This document shows, one piece after another, positions 38,562 through 50,077 of a DNA stretch of 64,000 nucleotides (positions are counted from its first letter, which is position 1; every line of letters starts with the position of its first letter). Source of the stretch: Polytrichum commune (Eukaryota > Streptophyta > Polytrichopsida > Polytrichales > Polytrichaceae); NCBI GenBank assembly GCA_950295325.1, contig OX485807.1:5646501-5710500 (forward strand), written 5' to 3'. The notes beneath the pieces were generated by a model that searched no databases, was not told the DNA's origin, and saw nothing but the letters and a program-made list of their open reading frames with translations. A program made the translations under genes and the position numbers.

Positions 38562-41500
38562 TGCAACCTATACAAAATTACATCGAGAAACATATAACTT
38601 TGTTGAAAAACAAACATTATATTTTCATTCTAATTGGGAGTAATATGCTAAACCGCACGAGATGTCCTTTAATTTGTCAATTGGATTCCCAGGCATCTTT
38701 TAATGACAAAAAGGAGTTGGGGTTGAGTCCTTTATAAGGAAGGTCTTGCTTAGCCCCTCCCCCACTCGACTATATTTGGCGATGTTCTTGATATAAGTTA
38801 AGGTACAGATAAACTCGATGTCCGCGGATTTGGAGTGGCCTTGTCTCGAGGACTGGTATGAAAGCATTAAGTCAACCAATTACAATATAAACTTTAAGAT
38901 ATATATGCTACATCATAACACGAGCATTTTGAGTGCACTTTTACCTACTTTAACTAACCTACCTACCTACCTTCGATGCGTGTTTCTTTCCTCCTCTTTT
39001 CTCTTCAATTTGCATCCACTTCTCGTAGGATTTGGAAGCACCCAATTAGGACAAGATGATTAGCGATTCCAAATCATGGTCATCACCATTTGTTTCATAA
39101 GTTTTGGAGCTCATATGAATATATTATTCATTATAAGATCAAAGATTTTTGTTTGTTTGTTTGTGAAATGGTCATATAAGTTCCTTCAATTATGCTGACT
39201 ATCAAATCAAGAATGGTTTGTATGTTTTGAGCATGCAATCCATTTTCGTTAAAACATGTGTCTTTACAGTGTTGGATCTTTGGAAGCACATATGACCACA
39301 TACCACTCAAGTTTAAGTGCCATTGAGTTTAAGCACTTTTGTCTTACATAATACACGAGGATGTTGATTGGCTCCATTTTCATATTCTCCAACTTCTACC
39401 GATTACATTTTCCACCATGAAAATTGTGTTTGCATAATCGGATATGTGGTGAAGCACACCAACAACGATCAAACCTCCCTTGATTTAGTTATATGAGTAT
39501 CGGAAGTGCATGTTTGTGGATTTCTTAATTGAATGCATGACCCCTCCTTATTGTGCTCATTGTTGAGAGTGTGGGAGTAAATCAATAACATACGAAGAAG
39601 TAAATCGATATCTTTTGGGGAATGTTACACACTGGTTAAAACGACCACACTCAATATGTAAGGTATTGACTAGGCTTTGATTTGTCATCATCAGTGTGTA
39701 TAATTAATTGCAGGATAATACCACTCACAAATCCATATATATTTGTATAATTGGTGTATATATAATACAAACTCTGCAATTTCTTTATCATTATGTATGC
39801 AACGAGTGGTGAGATTGCCTTGTGTGTACCAATGATGGGAAAGAACAAATGTGAATTATGGAATCTCTTTGGGGTCATATCCAAGCAGGATGACAGCAAA
39901 TCTTCGTATTGTAAGTATTTGGCATGTCATGAATCAAATGTTGCGTTTGATTGCATGTTGTTTGTAACACAATAGGGTATTATACAACACATTTTTTGCC
40001 CGATGCAATTATGCATAACAATACTTATCATCCAAATTGGCCAAGTTTAGTAATTCTAGCACGTAGATGATACCTTGCTCCTCTTCATGTGTGCGATGAA
40101 AAATATAATTTTGACAAGTCATGTGACTGCGCAACATGTCTTTGTGGTCGTTTTAACAAAGTACATGGTTGATTCAACAATTGCCCATCTTTAAAGCGAA
40201 CCACACACCAATCAAATATAGGTGTCCAATTAAGAAAAGTAACCGAATAACACCCACATCCCTTACTCCACAATGAAGTCAATCGTAAAGTACGGGGGAT
40301 CAATGGGGTTCGAATTGCCTTCACAATCCCTTATGTAAGCGTAACTAAAAAGTCTCGAAGGTCTTCATTCAGTTTTAGACGTTGACATGCTTTATCTCTA
40401 TACAATTAAGAATATTTTCATTTTCTTTGTCACCTACGTGCACATGCATCTATTTGCTATTCTCACCACTCATGTACCGTTCAAATAGAATCAAACTCAC
40501 AAAAGAACTCAAAATTTCCTCGAAATTTTGCTGCCCCAAAATAGAGCATAACGACTTCCCTCCTTAGTTTTATTTTTAGGCAACTAACACAAGTATTGAA
40601 AATGGCAAATACGAAAGGAACTTGCGTTGATCCCCACCTTTGGTGACTTTCCGGTTACCTCTATTGCAATGCCGTTATGAACTTCTTGGTAGTTAGGGTT
40701 GGTCAACCGGACTCCCGAATGCCGTTCACTTTTCATGAAGAAAATAGGGGGGGGGGGGGGGTTGGAGCCTTGCATGCAATTTGAGCAACTTCTTTGTTTG
40801 CATCTTATTAAGCTTATTAAATTGCGAGAGGCCACTAGTGTCATTGTGGAACTCCTTGTGACGACCCCTTATTTTGGCGTACTTGTAGTAACTTATACAG
40901 TCCAAACGCGCTTTCGTCCCCAAATTATGCCAACAAAATCTCCATCCCATGCTCATTGCTGCCTCCCCTAACTTAGAGTACCTCCTCACTTACTTACGGA
41001 ACTTAAGGTATAAGGTAACCTCAATCAAGACATGTGGTCCTCAATCTAAGCACTAATAAGTTAAGTTCAAGTCCACAAACATTTATGACTAATGGTGTCC
41101 GAGGCACGGGAACCATACATCCGCTTATTCAACGGTGAATCACAAGGGTTTTCTTTTCAAGTTCTAATATTGGAGTTCATAGTATGTAGGAGGTCAACGT
41201 GAAATTTTGATTTTTTTTCTTCCCTTTAGCTCTTAGCTTGTGTTCAAGGCTACTTTTGTTATAAACATATGGGTAAACTCGATAGATTAGTTCCACTATC
41301 AGTAACATATATACAACATGACATACCGAAAAGGTATGGGATATTCATAAAATCCTTTTCTGACACTCCCAAACTCAAGACACCGCACTCATGAATACTG
41401 GAACACACCTAGCCCTCAAAGGGACCCATATTACCACACGCACCAAAACATACAACCCGCAACTAACATACCGCCCCCTGGTTTGTACATGGTTACTATG

Positions 41501-42824
41501 CTTAACAAGCATGTTAACTAACAAGTGCGGTCTCGCCCCAAAGAGTTTAACGACAACACATGATTGGATGACTCATCATTTATTTTCCATGCATTCCCAA
41601 CGTGTTCCAATATAGTTTCCGCTCAAAGATTGAAAATCACCATTTCATTTTGCAAGTGTGCATGGATTACTAACTCCACATATGTGGGTCTTATTTGGTT
41701 AGTTCTTCTTGTTATCCCTATTCCGTTGATCATGTTTATGTCTTCAAATTTGTGCCGTATTAACAATTTTAAGACAACCAAAAAACACTATTGGGTGTGG
41801 AGAGGTGAATCAAATTTGAAGACATTCTCTGATTTATTTTTATTTTATTTTTTATAAGCATGTGTGTTATTGGTGTTTGTTCTTCGATCGTCACCTAACC
41901 ACACACCATAGCAAATACGTGTGTCCTTTTAAGATAAGTAACTCAATGCCCACACACATATCCATCCACTTCCGCATTTATCATTCCACTCCAATCAAGC
42001 AAGTACTAAGATGGCAAAATGAAGAGATCATGTTTCATGCGCATAAATTACTCGAACTCATGACCTCCGAGACTAGTGTGTACCTTGAGAGCGACCCTCA
42101 ATCTCGGACGGAAAGGTGACAATATTGGGAACATAGAGAGCCCGGCATCCCAACGTAAATGAGAATATAGAGGACTTAGAATGATGCTTTAAGAAACTTT
42201 TGCTATTTCACAATGGTTAAGTAGCTTGGACGATTGTCAAAAATAAACAAATAAAGAATCCATAGATTAGCAAATCTATACAAAGTTAATGAAGAAAACT
42301 TCAAGAAACTAATCAATTCATATGCAACCTCCATAAATTTGCAAAGTCGACTGAAGGAAAAAATCTTTTACTCTCCACTAAGGGGGGGGGGGGTTATTGA
42401 TGTTGGATGGCTGAGTGAGAATCATCACAATATCAATCTTATTGTGGGTGAGGATCTTCTATCCAACAAAGGTGTTGTTCTCCTTTCGTGGGTCACTTCT
42501 TACACCATCTCGTTGAGCAGATAAATCCATGACTAGCCATTTTGATTGACCAAAGTTGATGCTCTTTTCAATTTTTGCCAAAAAAAAACCAAAGTTGATG
42601 TTGTTTTAAAAGCATTCTTCCATCTTTCTTACACCGCTATTATGAATGGCAGAAGTGGTGCTATTTTAATATTTTTTACTTAATGTTGCATATGATCAAT
42701 CGCTTTTAATAATGACTTACTCGATGTTACCGTTGCACTTACTTGTTGATGGCTTAAGGATTTGAAATGAGTGTCACCAAAAGGAAGGTGTTACTTTAAG
42801 GCCTCAATACCTTTTAAGGTATGT
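38562..42824. other. Intergenic with family R fragments; no gene seen
   Basis: Family R pieces lie at 39110-39560, 40150-40260 and 41860-41960. A G15 tract lies at 40747-40761 and a G12 tract at 42382-42393. Short open frames show no motif. Confidence 0.5.
40747..40761. repeat. G15 homopolymer
   Basis: Fifteen consecutive G on the plus strand. Confidence 0.95.
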
Positions 42825-43165
42825 GGGTGTTATCTAGTTCACTTTTTCATGTTCTCCAACTTCTACTAATTAGATTTACACAACAAAACTTTTTTTGCTT
42901 CAACAAATCTATGATGAAACATCTAAAAAAACCATATTGAAAATTGGACCTTCCATGATTTAGTTATGGTTATCACAAGTGCATGTTTGTTGATTTCTTA
43001 ACTAGATACATGAATCCTCCCAATTGTGTCCACTATTGAGTGTAGAATAGTTATTAATATTATAATATGTAGTTCAATCTCTTCTAAACATGTGTCTTTA
43101 TGATGTTTGCTCTTAATCCTCACCAAACCGCATACCGATCACATATAGGGTCCAATTTACAAAAT
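42825..43165 (-). repeat. Family R member (reverse copy)
   Basis: Matches 8030-8430 in order: TCATGTTCTCCAACTTCTAC, GTGCATGTTTGTTGATTTCT, GTAGTTCAATCTCTTCTAAAC, CATGTGTCTTTATGATGTTT, and a CACCAAACCGCATACC end. Confidence 0.6.
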
Positions 43166-43811
43166 GAGCCACTTAAGACCCATCTACCTCGTACTAGCAA
43201 AACCTCCATCAGGAACCAACCTCACATGGGTCACAAGAGACCTACAGTCATTCTTTAAAAACACACACACACCACAACAACCTATCATCAAGAAAAGAAA
43301 GGCAATTTTAACATGCAAAAAAAATTGGGTCTCGATCACCAAATCAACACCAAACTTTTCCAATAGTCTTCGGAAATTGAAGCAAATGATGGACGCCCAT
43401 ATCACAAAATACTCAAACTCAAATTTTTCTCTTCTAATCGTGCACCCACACCAACCACGATTGTACATTGTGTGGCAATAACAAAAGACACACATGGCCA
43501 CATCTACTATCCCTCTCCAAGAATAAATTCCTCAAAAGCCTTAAAACTGCCATATACAACAATGTTACCCACCAAATCACCAATCCACTAAAACCTTGCA
43601 TATGCATACATCAAGGCTCATCAAAGGCAACAAAAAAGAGCATATGCATACACCCCAACACAACACCATCCCGCCTTGGATTCTAAATTGTATATGCAAC
43701 ACCCCAAGATGCATGTGTCTAGCAAATCTCCGCCCTGACATTTGTACATGTACATAAATGAAGTTGTGTTCAAACTCATAAGGCCAATTTTACCAACACC
43801 ATATGCATAAG

Positions 43812-45019
43812 GGCTAGGGTGAACCAACACCCACACTCGTACCCTCGGGGGATGAAGGCCTCGCGGATGACACTGAAAACTTCATCCTTCTTTATGGGGA
43901 AGCCCCCCCTTAGAAAGGGGGGCAGCCTCCAAGGAAATTTCTGAACCCGACCGAAAACTGCTACCCGCCCCGCCCAACTTCAAAAAAAATATTGCTCTTG
44001 CATTGTTGAAGGCCGCTTGACTACAAATCCCATATTGAGTGCACTTCGCCTTCAAGGTCTAAAATCCAATATATATGTGCACTTCCAATTAGTAAATAAG
44101 CAATTCATTGGGATTTCATTCCGGAAATGAAACCATCAATGAAGCATGTAATCAACTTGGAGGTCAAATAAAATCACAAAATCCTCATTAACATTGAGGT
44201 TATAATTTTTTTGACTTACCATTTGAAATTGTCTTTGTCATTCTAAAATGACACTTAAATTTAGTGTGCTGATTTAGTATGTATATTCTATAATATTTTA
44301 GTAACGCCGCCTACTTTTCACAAGTATTCATAATTAATAAATTAAACTACTGGAATTAATTTATTATAATTACTGGAATTAATTTATTAATTTAATTTCT
44401 GAAATGAATTACTGGAATTAATTGGTTTCAGTTAATTACTGGAATTAATTACTGGAAGTAATTATAATAAATTAATTCCAGTAGTTTAATTTATTAATTA
44501 TGAATACTTGTGAAAAGTAGGCGGCGTTACTAAAATATTATAGAATATACATACTAAATCAGCACACTAAATTTAAGTGTCATTTTAGAATGACAAAGAC
44601 AATTTCAAATGGTAAGTCAAAAAAATTATAACCTCAATGTTAATGAGGATTTTGTGATTTTATTTGACCTCCAAGTTGATTACATGCTTCATTGATGGTT
44701 TCATTTCCGGAATGAAATCCCAATGAATTGCTTATTTACTAATTGGAAGTGCACATATATATTGGATTTTAGACCTTGAAGGTGAAGTGCACTCAATATG
44801 GGATTTGTAGTCAAGCGGCCTTCAACAATGCAAGAGCAATATTTTTATTGAAGTTGGGCAGGGCGGGTAGCAGTTTTCGGTCGGGTTCAGAAATTTCCTT
44901 GGAGGCTGCCCCCCTTTCTAAGGGGGGGCTTCCCCATAAAGAAGGATGAAGTTTTCAGTGTCATCCGCGAGGCCTTCATCCCCCGAGGGTACGAGTGTGG
45001 GTGTTGGTTCACCCTAGCC
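43812..45019. mobile_element. Foldback MULE-like non-autonomous element, 563-bp inverted arms
   Basis: Left arm 43812-44374 and right arm 44457-45019 are reverse complements of equal length with only about three or four mismatches noticed; an 82-nt AT-rich loop (repeated ATTACTGGAATTAATT) separates them. The ends are GGCTAGGGTGAACC / GGTTCACCCTAGCC. A perfect 9-bp direct repeat ATGCATAAG flanks the element at 43803-43811 and 45020-45028. Long inverted arms with a 9-bp target duplication are typical of Mutator-like elements; no transposase is encoded, so a relative must move it. Each arm carries a small C7/G6 hairpin (about 43893-43922). Near identity of arms and target duplication suggests a young insertion. 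Confidence 0.9.
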
Positions 45020-45028
45020 ATGCATAAG

Positions 45029-46429
45029 AGGGGCTATACACACACAAAACATCGACCTACTAGAGAATATACAAGAAAAAAGAAAACGAAAAAACGAAAA
45101 AACGAAAAATGAACATCATAGTCATTTACCCTGACATGTGATGTCCGTTCATCGGCTCCCTCTCATGTCCGCGTGAGCATGAGCGTGGAGGCAGCTTAAT
45201 GTCTATTTCAAAGGTTGACCGTGTGGTTAGTGTTAGGGCTATGTATTTTATGTTAGTTTAGGGTTTCAATGCTACTGTAGTAAGTGTGTTAAGTCAAGTG
45301 GGACCGGGGCTCATTTCTTTTCTAATTTCCTTTTGTTTAGGATTATGTGTGTTAGGCACCTTGTAGCAATTTGGGAGAAGGATTCTTCCATTAGTTTATG
45401 GATTTTGGAGTTGGGGATTTGTAGGTCTTGGAGGAGTTTAATAGTTGTTGTATGTATAGTGCCCCTTATTCATGCCACAATTATAATGGGTGATAGTACA
45501 ATCCATCATACTTGGGATAGGAGTGGTGAATGGCTGATTTATCAAGTTTTCAATTGGTGGCTTCTATGGGAATCTATCGTTACAATAGGTGAATTCAATT
45601 ATTTGTATTTTGAGGTTTGGGTTGGGTGTGAAGGGTGGTTTATTTGTAGGTGGGGCTCCTAAGATGCATAATATATCAACTCTAAATCGATACGGGCATT
45701 TACATCTTGATAGATAGCATGTATATGGGAGTAGCCATGAGGGTATGGTGTTGTCAACTGTGCGGTCTTTCATGTTAGGGTAAATCAACAGGTTGTGGGG
45801 TGGGCTAGTAGTGTGTTTGCCAGTGCATAAACTACTTTATTGTGTCGATTTGCCCTTAGATTGTTCATGTGTTTATTAGTGCAACATGATAGTAGGTGAA
45901 AGCACGTGTCATTTTGGTGGGATTGCTTAGGTTCCATGTCGGGGATACGTCTTGTTCGAGGGTATTTTTTGTTTTTTTTTTATATTTTTCTCTCCCCCTC
46001 CCCCAAGTAGTTCCATGAGTATCTTTCATATCTAAATTTGAGGATTTGTGTTATTTGCACGTCGGTGATTCAAAGGGCATCCCAAAATAGATTTCACCAT
46101 TTTATGTGTATGTTTGTGTTGGAGAGTCAATTGTCTATATAGGGTATTGTATTTTTGCATGGGAGATGAATGCACTTACGTTTTTCTTTCTTTCTTTTCT
46201 ATGTAGTTTTTGAGGTTGCAGACTAAGCTGTCATGTTGTGTGGATGTCAGATGGATAGATGGCCAATACGGTGTCTAATGGCCGATGAGGTTGAAAAGGG
46301 TTTCTACAATGTGGGGTTGTTTTGCTCCTTCTTTGGCCAATTTATCAGCCTTAATTAACGTTTCCAACAATGTTTGTGTGGGCTCTGACTTTGCGGATGG
46401 TGATATTGACCCATATTGGCGGTAAGAGG
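45029..46429. other. Intergenic, no gene seen
   Basis: Starts with an AAAAAACG tandem near 45080-45110. A frame at 45333-45662 (109 codons, Trp/Ile-rich) is probably chance. Nothing else recognised. Confidence 0.5.
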
Positions 46430-47285
46430 AGAAAGGTAAGAGGAGATGAAGGAATGGCAACCCCACACCCAAAAAACAACATGGAGGGCTCACAAAGTTG
46501 GACGCGCCACAAGGTAGCAACCCCTAGCAACGAAATTGTCACACAAATGTGGCATGGATATCTTATCCATGAAGCCATGGCCATTCAACAATGCAAACCC
46601 ATCTTGAAAGGGACATGATCACATGAGAAGCTCCTCGACTTGGGGAGACCGCTTACCAAAATTGAAGAAAATCAAACTCTCCACCAAGCATTCATGAGGG
46701 CACATGAACGCCTTTACCTACATGAGAGGTCGGATGTTGTCCTAGGACACCACCTTCATTTCACACAACTTTTTCCAAGACATGAAAAGGTGAAACAAGA
46801 CACCAAGCTATCCAAGGGCTTCCACATCACTATTCGCTTCAACACCGGTTTCATACATGAGCAAAGTCGATGTCTGAAGTGCATGCCTCAACCATCCACA
46901 CAAAATGAACATGCTTCTTGGTACATACCACTCAAGCCCAATTGATATTGGTTTGAACCAAATCATCAAGAATTGGGCAAGCTTTCTCGAGCTACATCGC
47001 AAGCACCTGCTCAAAGATGAATTAACACTATTGAGAGGAGAGTGTGTATTCATAATAGAATATGAAGGGGGAAAGCATGTCATAGGTAAAGTTGAAAAGG
47101 GCGTTGAGTTGGTCACAAAGGCACAAAACTTCCAACTCCACATTAAAGGTGACATACTATGCAACCACATTGCATGTAACATTTGTAACACACTAGTACG
47201 CGAAAGCTACTACAGAGGCCAACAACTTGAGTTCAAACTCAACAAAATCAGAAATATTGAAGGATTACGCATTTTTTTACTCTAA
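46430..47285 (+). pseudogene. Unidentified coding-like remnant with frameshifts
   Basis: Consecutive plus frames look protein-like: one ends near 46618 (HGYLIHEAMAIQQCKPILKG), the next runs 46640-46945 (HERLYLHERSDVVLGHHLHF, LSKGFHITIRFNTGFIHEQS), and a third 46905-47285 (LLRGECVFIIEYEGGKHVIG, GDILCNHIACNICNTLVRES). They would connect by a stop and a frameshift. No domain is recognised and there are no matching introns, so a decayed transposon or gene copy is the likeliest reading. Confidence 0.25.
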
Positions 47286-48169
47286 CCACCAAGGAAGCAA
47301 GAGACTCAATCTTAGAGCATGACCTACTCTACAAGCATGAGTTGGCAACCCATTCGAGCTATGCATTAGCACAACCTTAAGAGAAATATGCCATAAAAGG
47401 AGTCCCAATCTGCCATAGTGAGAACCATGAAGAAGCTATTCAGTAAAGACAACATTGTTAGAATGAGCTTTGGACACACCCCCAAGCACAAGGATGATAG
47501 ACAAGCTGGATGGTGCCATATACACCCAAAAAAAATTTGATATTGTGGCTACTCGTTTTAATAGAGCATGTGTATTACAAGACATGGAGTAAAACTTGTC
47601 ATGTACCAAGGGAACTCTTCAACATGGTAGGGCCAATGGGCTCAGATTCACGTTGGTTTAAACACTAATATTAGTTGTTTTCTTTTCTTTTCTTCTTCCT
47701 CTTCGTCCTCCTCGTTCATATCCTTAATGTCCCATTGAAATAGTTGTGTTGTACTAGTTGGAGTGCTCTTCGTCACTTGTCATTTAGTTCCAAATCTCAT
47801 GTGACACCCTCTCTAGTTGCCACCTAGTGATTTGCAGACACTCAATATGGATTCATGATGAATAGTATCGGCCACACTAAACAAGATGTTTAGTCAAGGC
47901 AAAGTTTCATGGGGAACCAATCCATTGCGAAAGTGAAAATGCATCGAAACATTCTATAACATGAAGATCTGTATTCAAGACATTTGAACTTCAAAATTTG
48001 ACATCACATACCTTAACTTGATCTTGAAATGTGTAATTGATAATGAATTGGTGCTCAACTGACCCTCAACTTATGGGGGAGTTTGTTTCACGTATACTTA
48101 TTCATCCCCTATGGATGAGTTTACGGAGACACTGTGAATTTCCAGCCCACTCATGCATCGTTTAACTTA

Positions 48170-48664
48170 GGGGCGGTTTACACTATGGACCATGAAGTCG
48201 TCCCATGTAAGAGACCTATTTTGCGTGGGACGACTTCATGGGACGACTTCCATGGTCCGAGTTACTAAAATATTAGTTTTCATGGTTCGTGGGCCCTTCA
48301 CTAGGTGTAAACCGAATGTGGACCATGAAGAATGACCATGCACCAAAAAGTGGAGTCATTAACTAAGTTGGAAAAAAAATCATTAAAAAATCCAAAAAAA
48401 TCATTAAAACGGCATTTTTCTGACATGGGCCCTTGCTATTTTTCCTAGACCACCTCTTTTGCTTGTCCCAATGGAAAACCCGTTGGACCATGGCAGTGGA
48501 TAGAGTAGGCTTAAAAAAACAAATTTGTGGACCTCAACCTCCGTGGTCACTCTGCCATTTTTTCCTTGGTGTAAACCCAAGTCGTCCCGGGACGACTTCA
48601 ACGTCCAATCACATCGCTTAGACGGCCGTGGGACGACTTCATGGTCCATAGTGTAAACCGCCCC
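48170..48664. mobile_element. Tourist/PIF-Harbinger-like MITE with TTA target duplication
   Basis: The termini GGGGCGGTTTACACTATGG and its reverse complement CCATAGTGTAAACCGCCCC are perfect over at least 30 bp, continuing with ACCATGAAGTCGTCCC. TTA flanks both sides (48167-48169 and 48665-48667), the target duplication of PIF-Harbinger/Tourist elements. GGGACGACTT recurs several times inside, including a perfect 20-bp palindrome at 48579-48598 (AAGTCGTCCCGGGACGACTT). A second inner pair of terminus-like phrases (GTGTAAACCG..TGGACCATGAAG, about 48304) suggests nesting. No transposase frame. Confidence 0.85.
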
Positions 48665-48793
48665 TTACACTTAAAGATCGAAAGCTTGGTGTTGGAAGAG
48701 TAAGAGTAAGAGTCATTGACGTGGAGACTCCTACTCACACTTGTCAGCTCAAGTCCACTTGACATTCGAGATTTCAACTTGAGAGCTAACTTA

Positions 48794-50074
48794 GGGCCAC
48801 TTTACACTATGGCCGTCCAACTCGAGAGGTTGTGGGATTGAATGGCCAAACTTTGTTGAGAGTGCAAAGAAATGGGCTGAAAATACATAGCCAAGAAAAT
48901 ATAGGAACTGGAGCCTTTGGGCAGGCATAGTGTGAAGCCCCCGAAGACCAAACCCAAAGTCCAGATCTTTTGCCATGAACTCCCATGGTCTCCTAACTTG
49001 GACGGCCATAGTGTGAAGCTTCCAAAGGCCAAGTCCAAAGTCCAAAGGAAGAAGGAGCATCCCATTTTATTCCTTGCCCAAAACAACCCCTCCAATCTAA
49101 TGGCCAAGATCTTGTCAGTTGTTGATTTTTTATGAAAAAAAATCGACGGCCTCTCAACCATAGTTCGGGTTTCCATTCTTGTCCGATCCAAACTTCCTTC
49201 AAGACTCTGTCACCTTGTTCAAAAAGTAATCCCATGTAAGCATTTTAAATTACAACGGCCTTTGGACTTTGGCTTCTAGTGTGAAGGGTCGAGAGGCCGA
49301 ATCCTTGGTTTCTTGCAAACTGATTGGTGGAAATCGATAGCCTCTCGACCTGCAACCATAATCTCAAGTGGCCCTTATAACTTTTTGATGGGCTTACAAT
49401 ACTAGAATGTCGCCTTGACAAATCCCATGCGAAATTAGCACTATAATGAGCTCTTGGCCACTTTTGACAAGCTTTTTGCATGAATCGTAAACTATCTCAT
49501 GCAAGTCGCTTAGGGATGGCCAAAAGTTTGAGCTCTCGTTTTCCGGGTCCCAAGCAATTGACCTTCCAACCCTAAACCCTAACCCCCCCCCCCCCTCGAG
49601 CATGAAAGATTTAAGCTTGTAATAATTATTAAGAACTTCAAGATTCATCAAGCTCTCAAGCCAACGTAGGATCACCTTAAACCAAGACAACACTAAAAAC
49701 CAACACCCTTGAAATCTCACTTGATAAGTACATGTTGATTTGAGAATGTTCACCATATGAACATCAAGGCCCCTAACGGTTTTGGGTGCCAACACAATTT
49801 TCACTTCAAAAAACTGTATTTATTTCAACATTAAGGAGAGGAAACCAAAATTGCAATACACATGTGTTTTTTTTTTTTTTTTTCCCTTCTACTTGAAAAT
49901 TTGTTTTTTTGGATGTATGCCAAATACCTTAACTTCTTGGGTTTGAGGCACTCCTACCTTAATGCTTTGAGCTTTTGCGACAAAGGCTTGTGAAATCCAA
50001 GTATTTTGTCTTCCCAAAGTTGCAAGAAATTGCAAGTTCGAGGTCTCAAGTTGAGCTATAGTGTGAACGGGCCC
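48794..50074. mobile_element. Related TTA-flanked Harbinger-like element, complex interior
   Basis: The left end GGGCCACTTTACACTATGGC pairs with the reverse complement of the right end, GGGCCCGTTCACACTATAGC. TTA flanks both ends (48791-48793, 50075-50077). Inside, terminus-like GGC-ATAGTGTGAAG phrases recur near 48924, 49011 and 49273, and an 85-bp direct duplication occurs around 48920-49050. This may therefore be several nested copies rather than one element. A C13 tract (49583-49595) preceded by CCCTAAACCCTAA and a T20-class run near 49867 are also present. No transposase was recognised. Confidence 0.5.
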
Positions 50075-50077
50075 TTA

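Noticed and set aside
43164-43501. 105-codon frames on both strands
   Set aside because: Both strands are equally open and Lys/His/Thr or Cys/Phe-rich; nothing supports coding.
45333-45662. 109-codon Trp/Ile-rich frame as a membrane protein gene
   Set aside because: Produced by TTG/GGG-rich sequence; no defined membrane segments, start context or introns.
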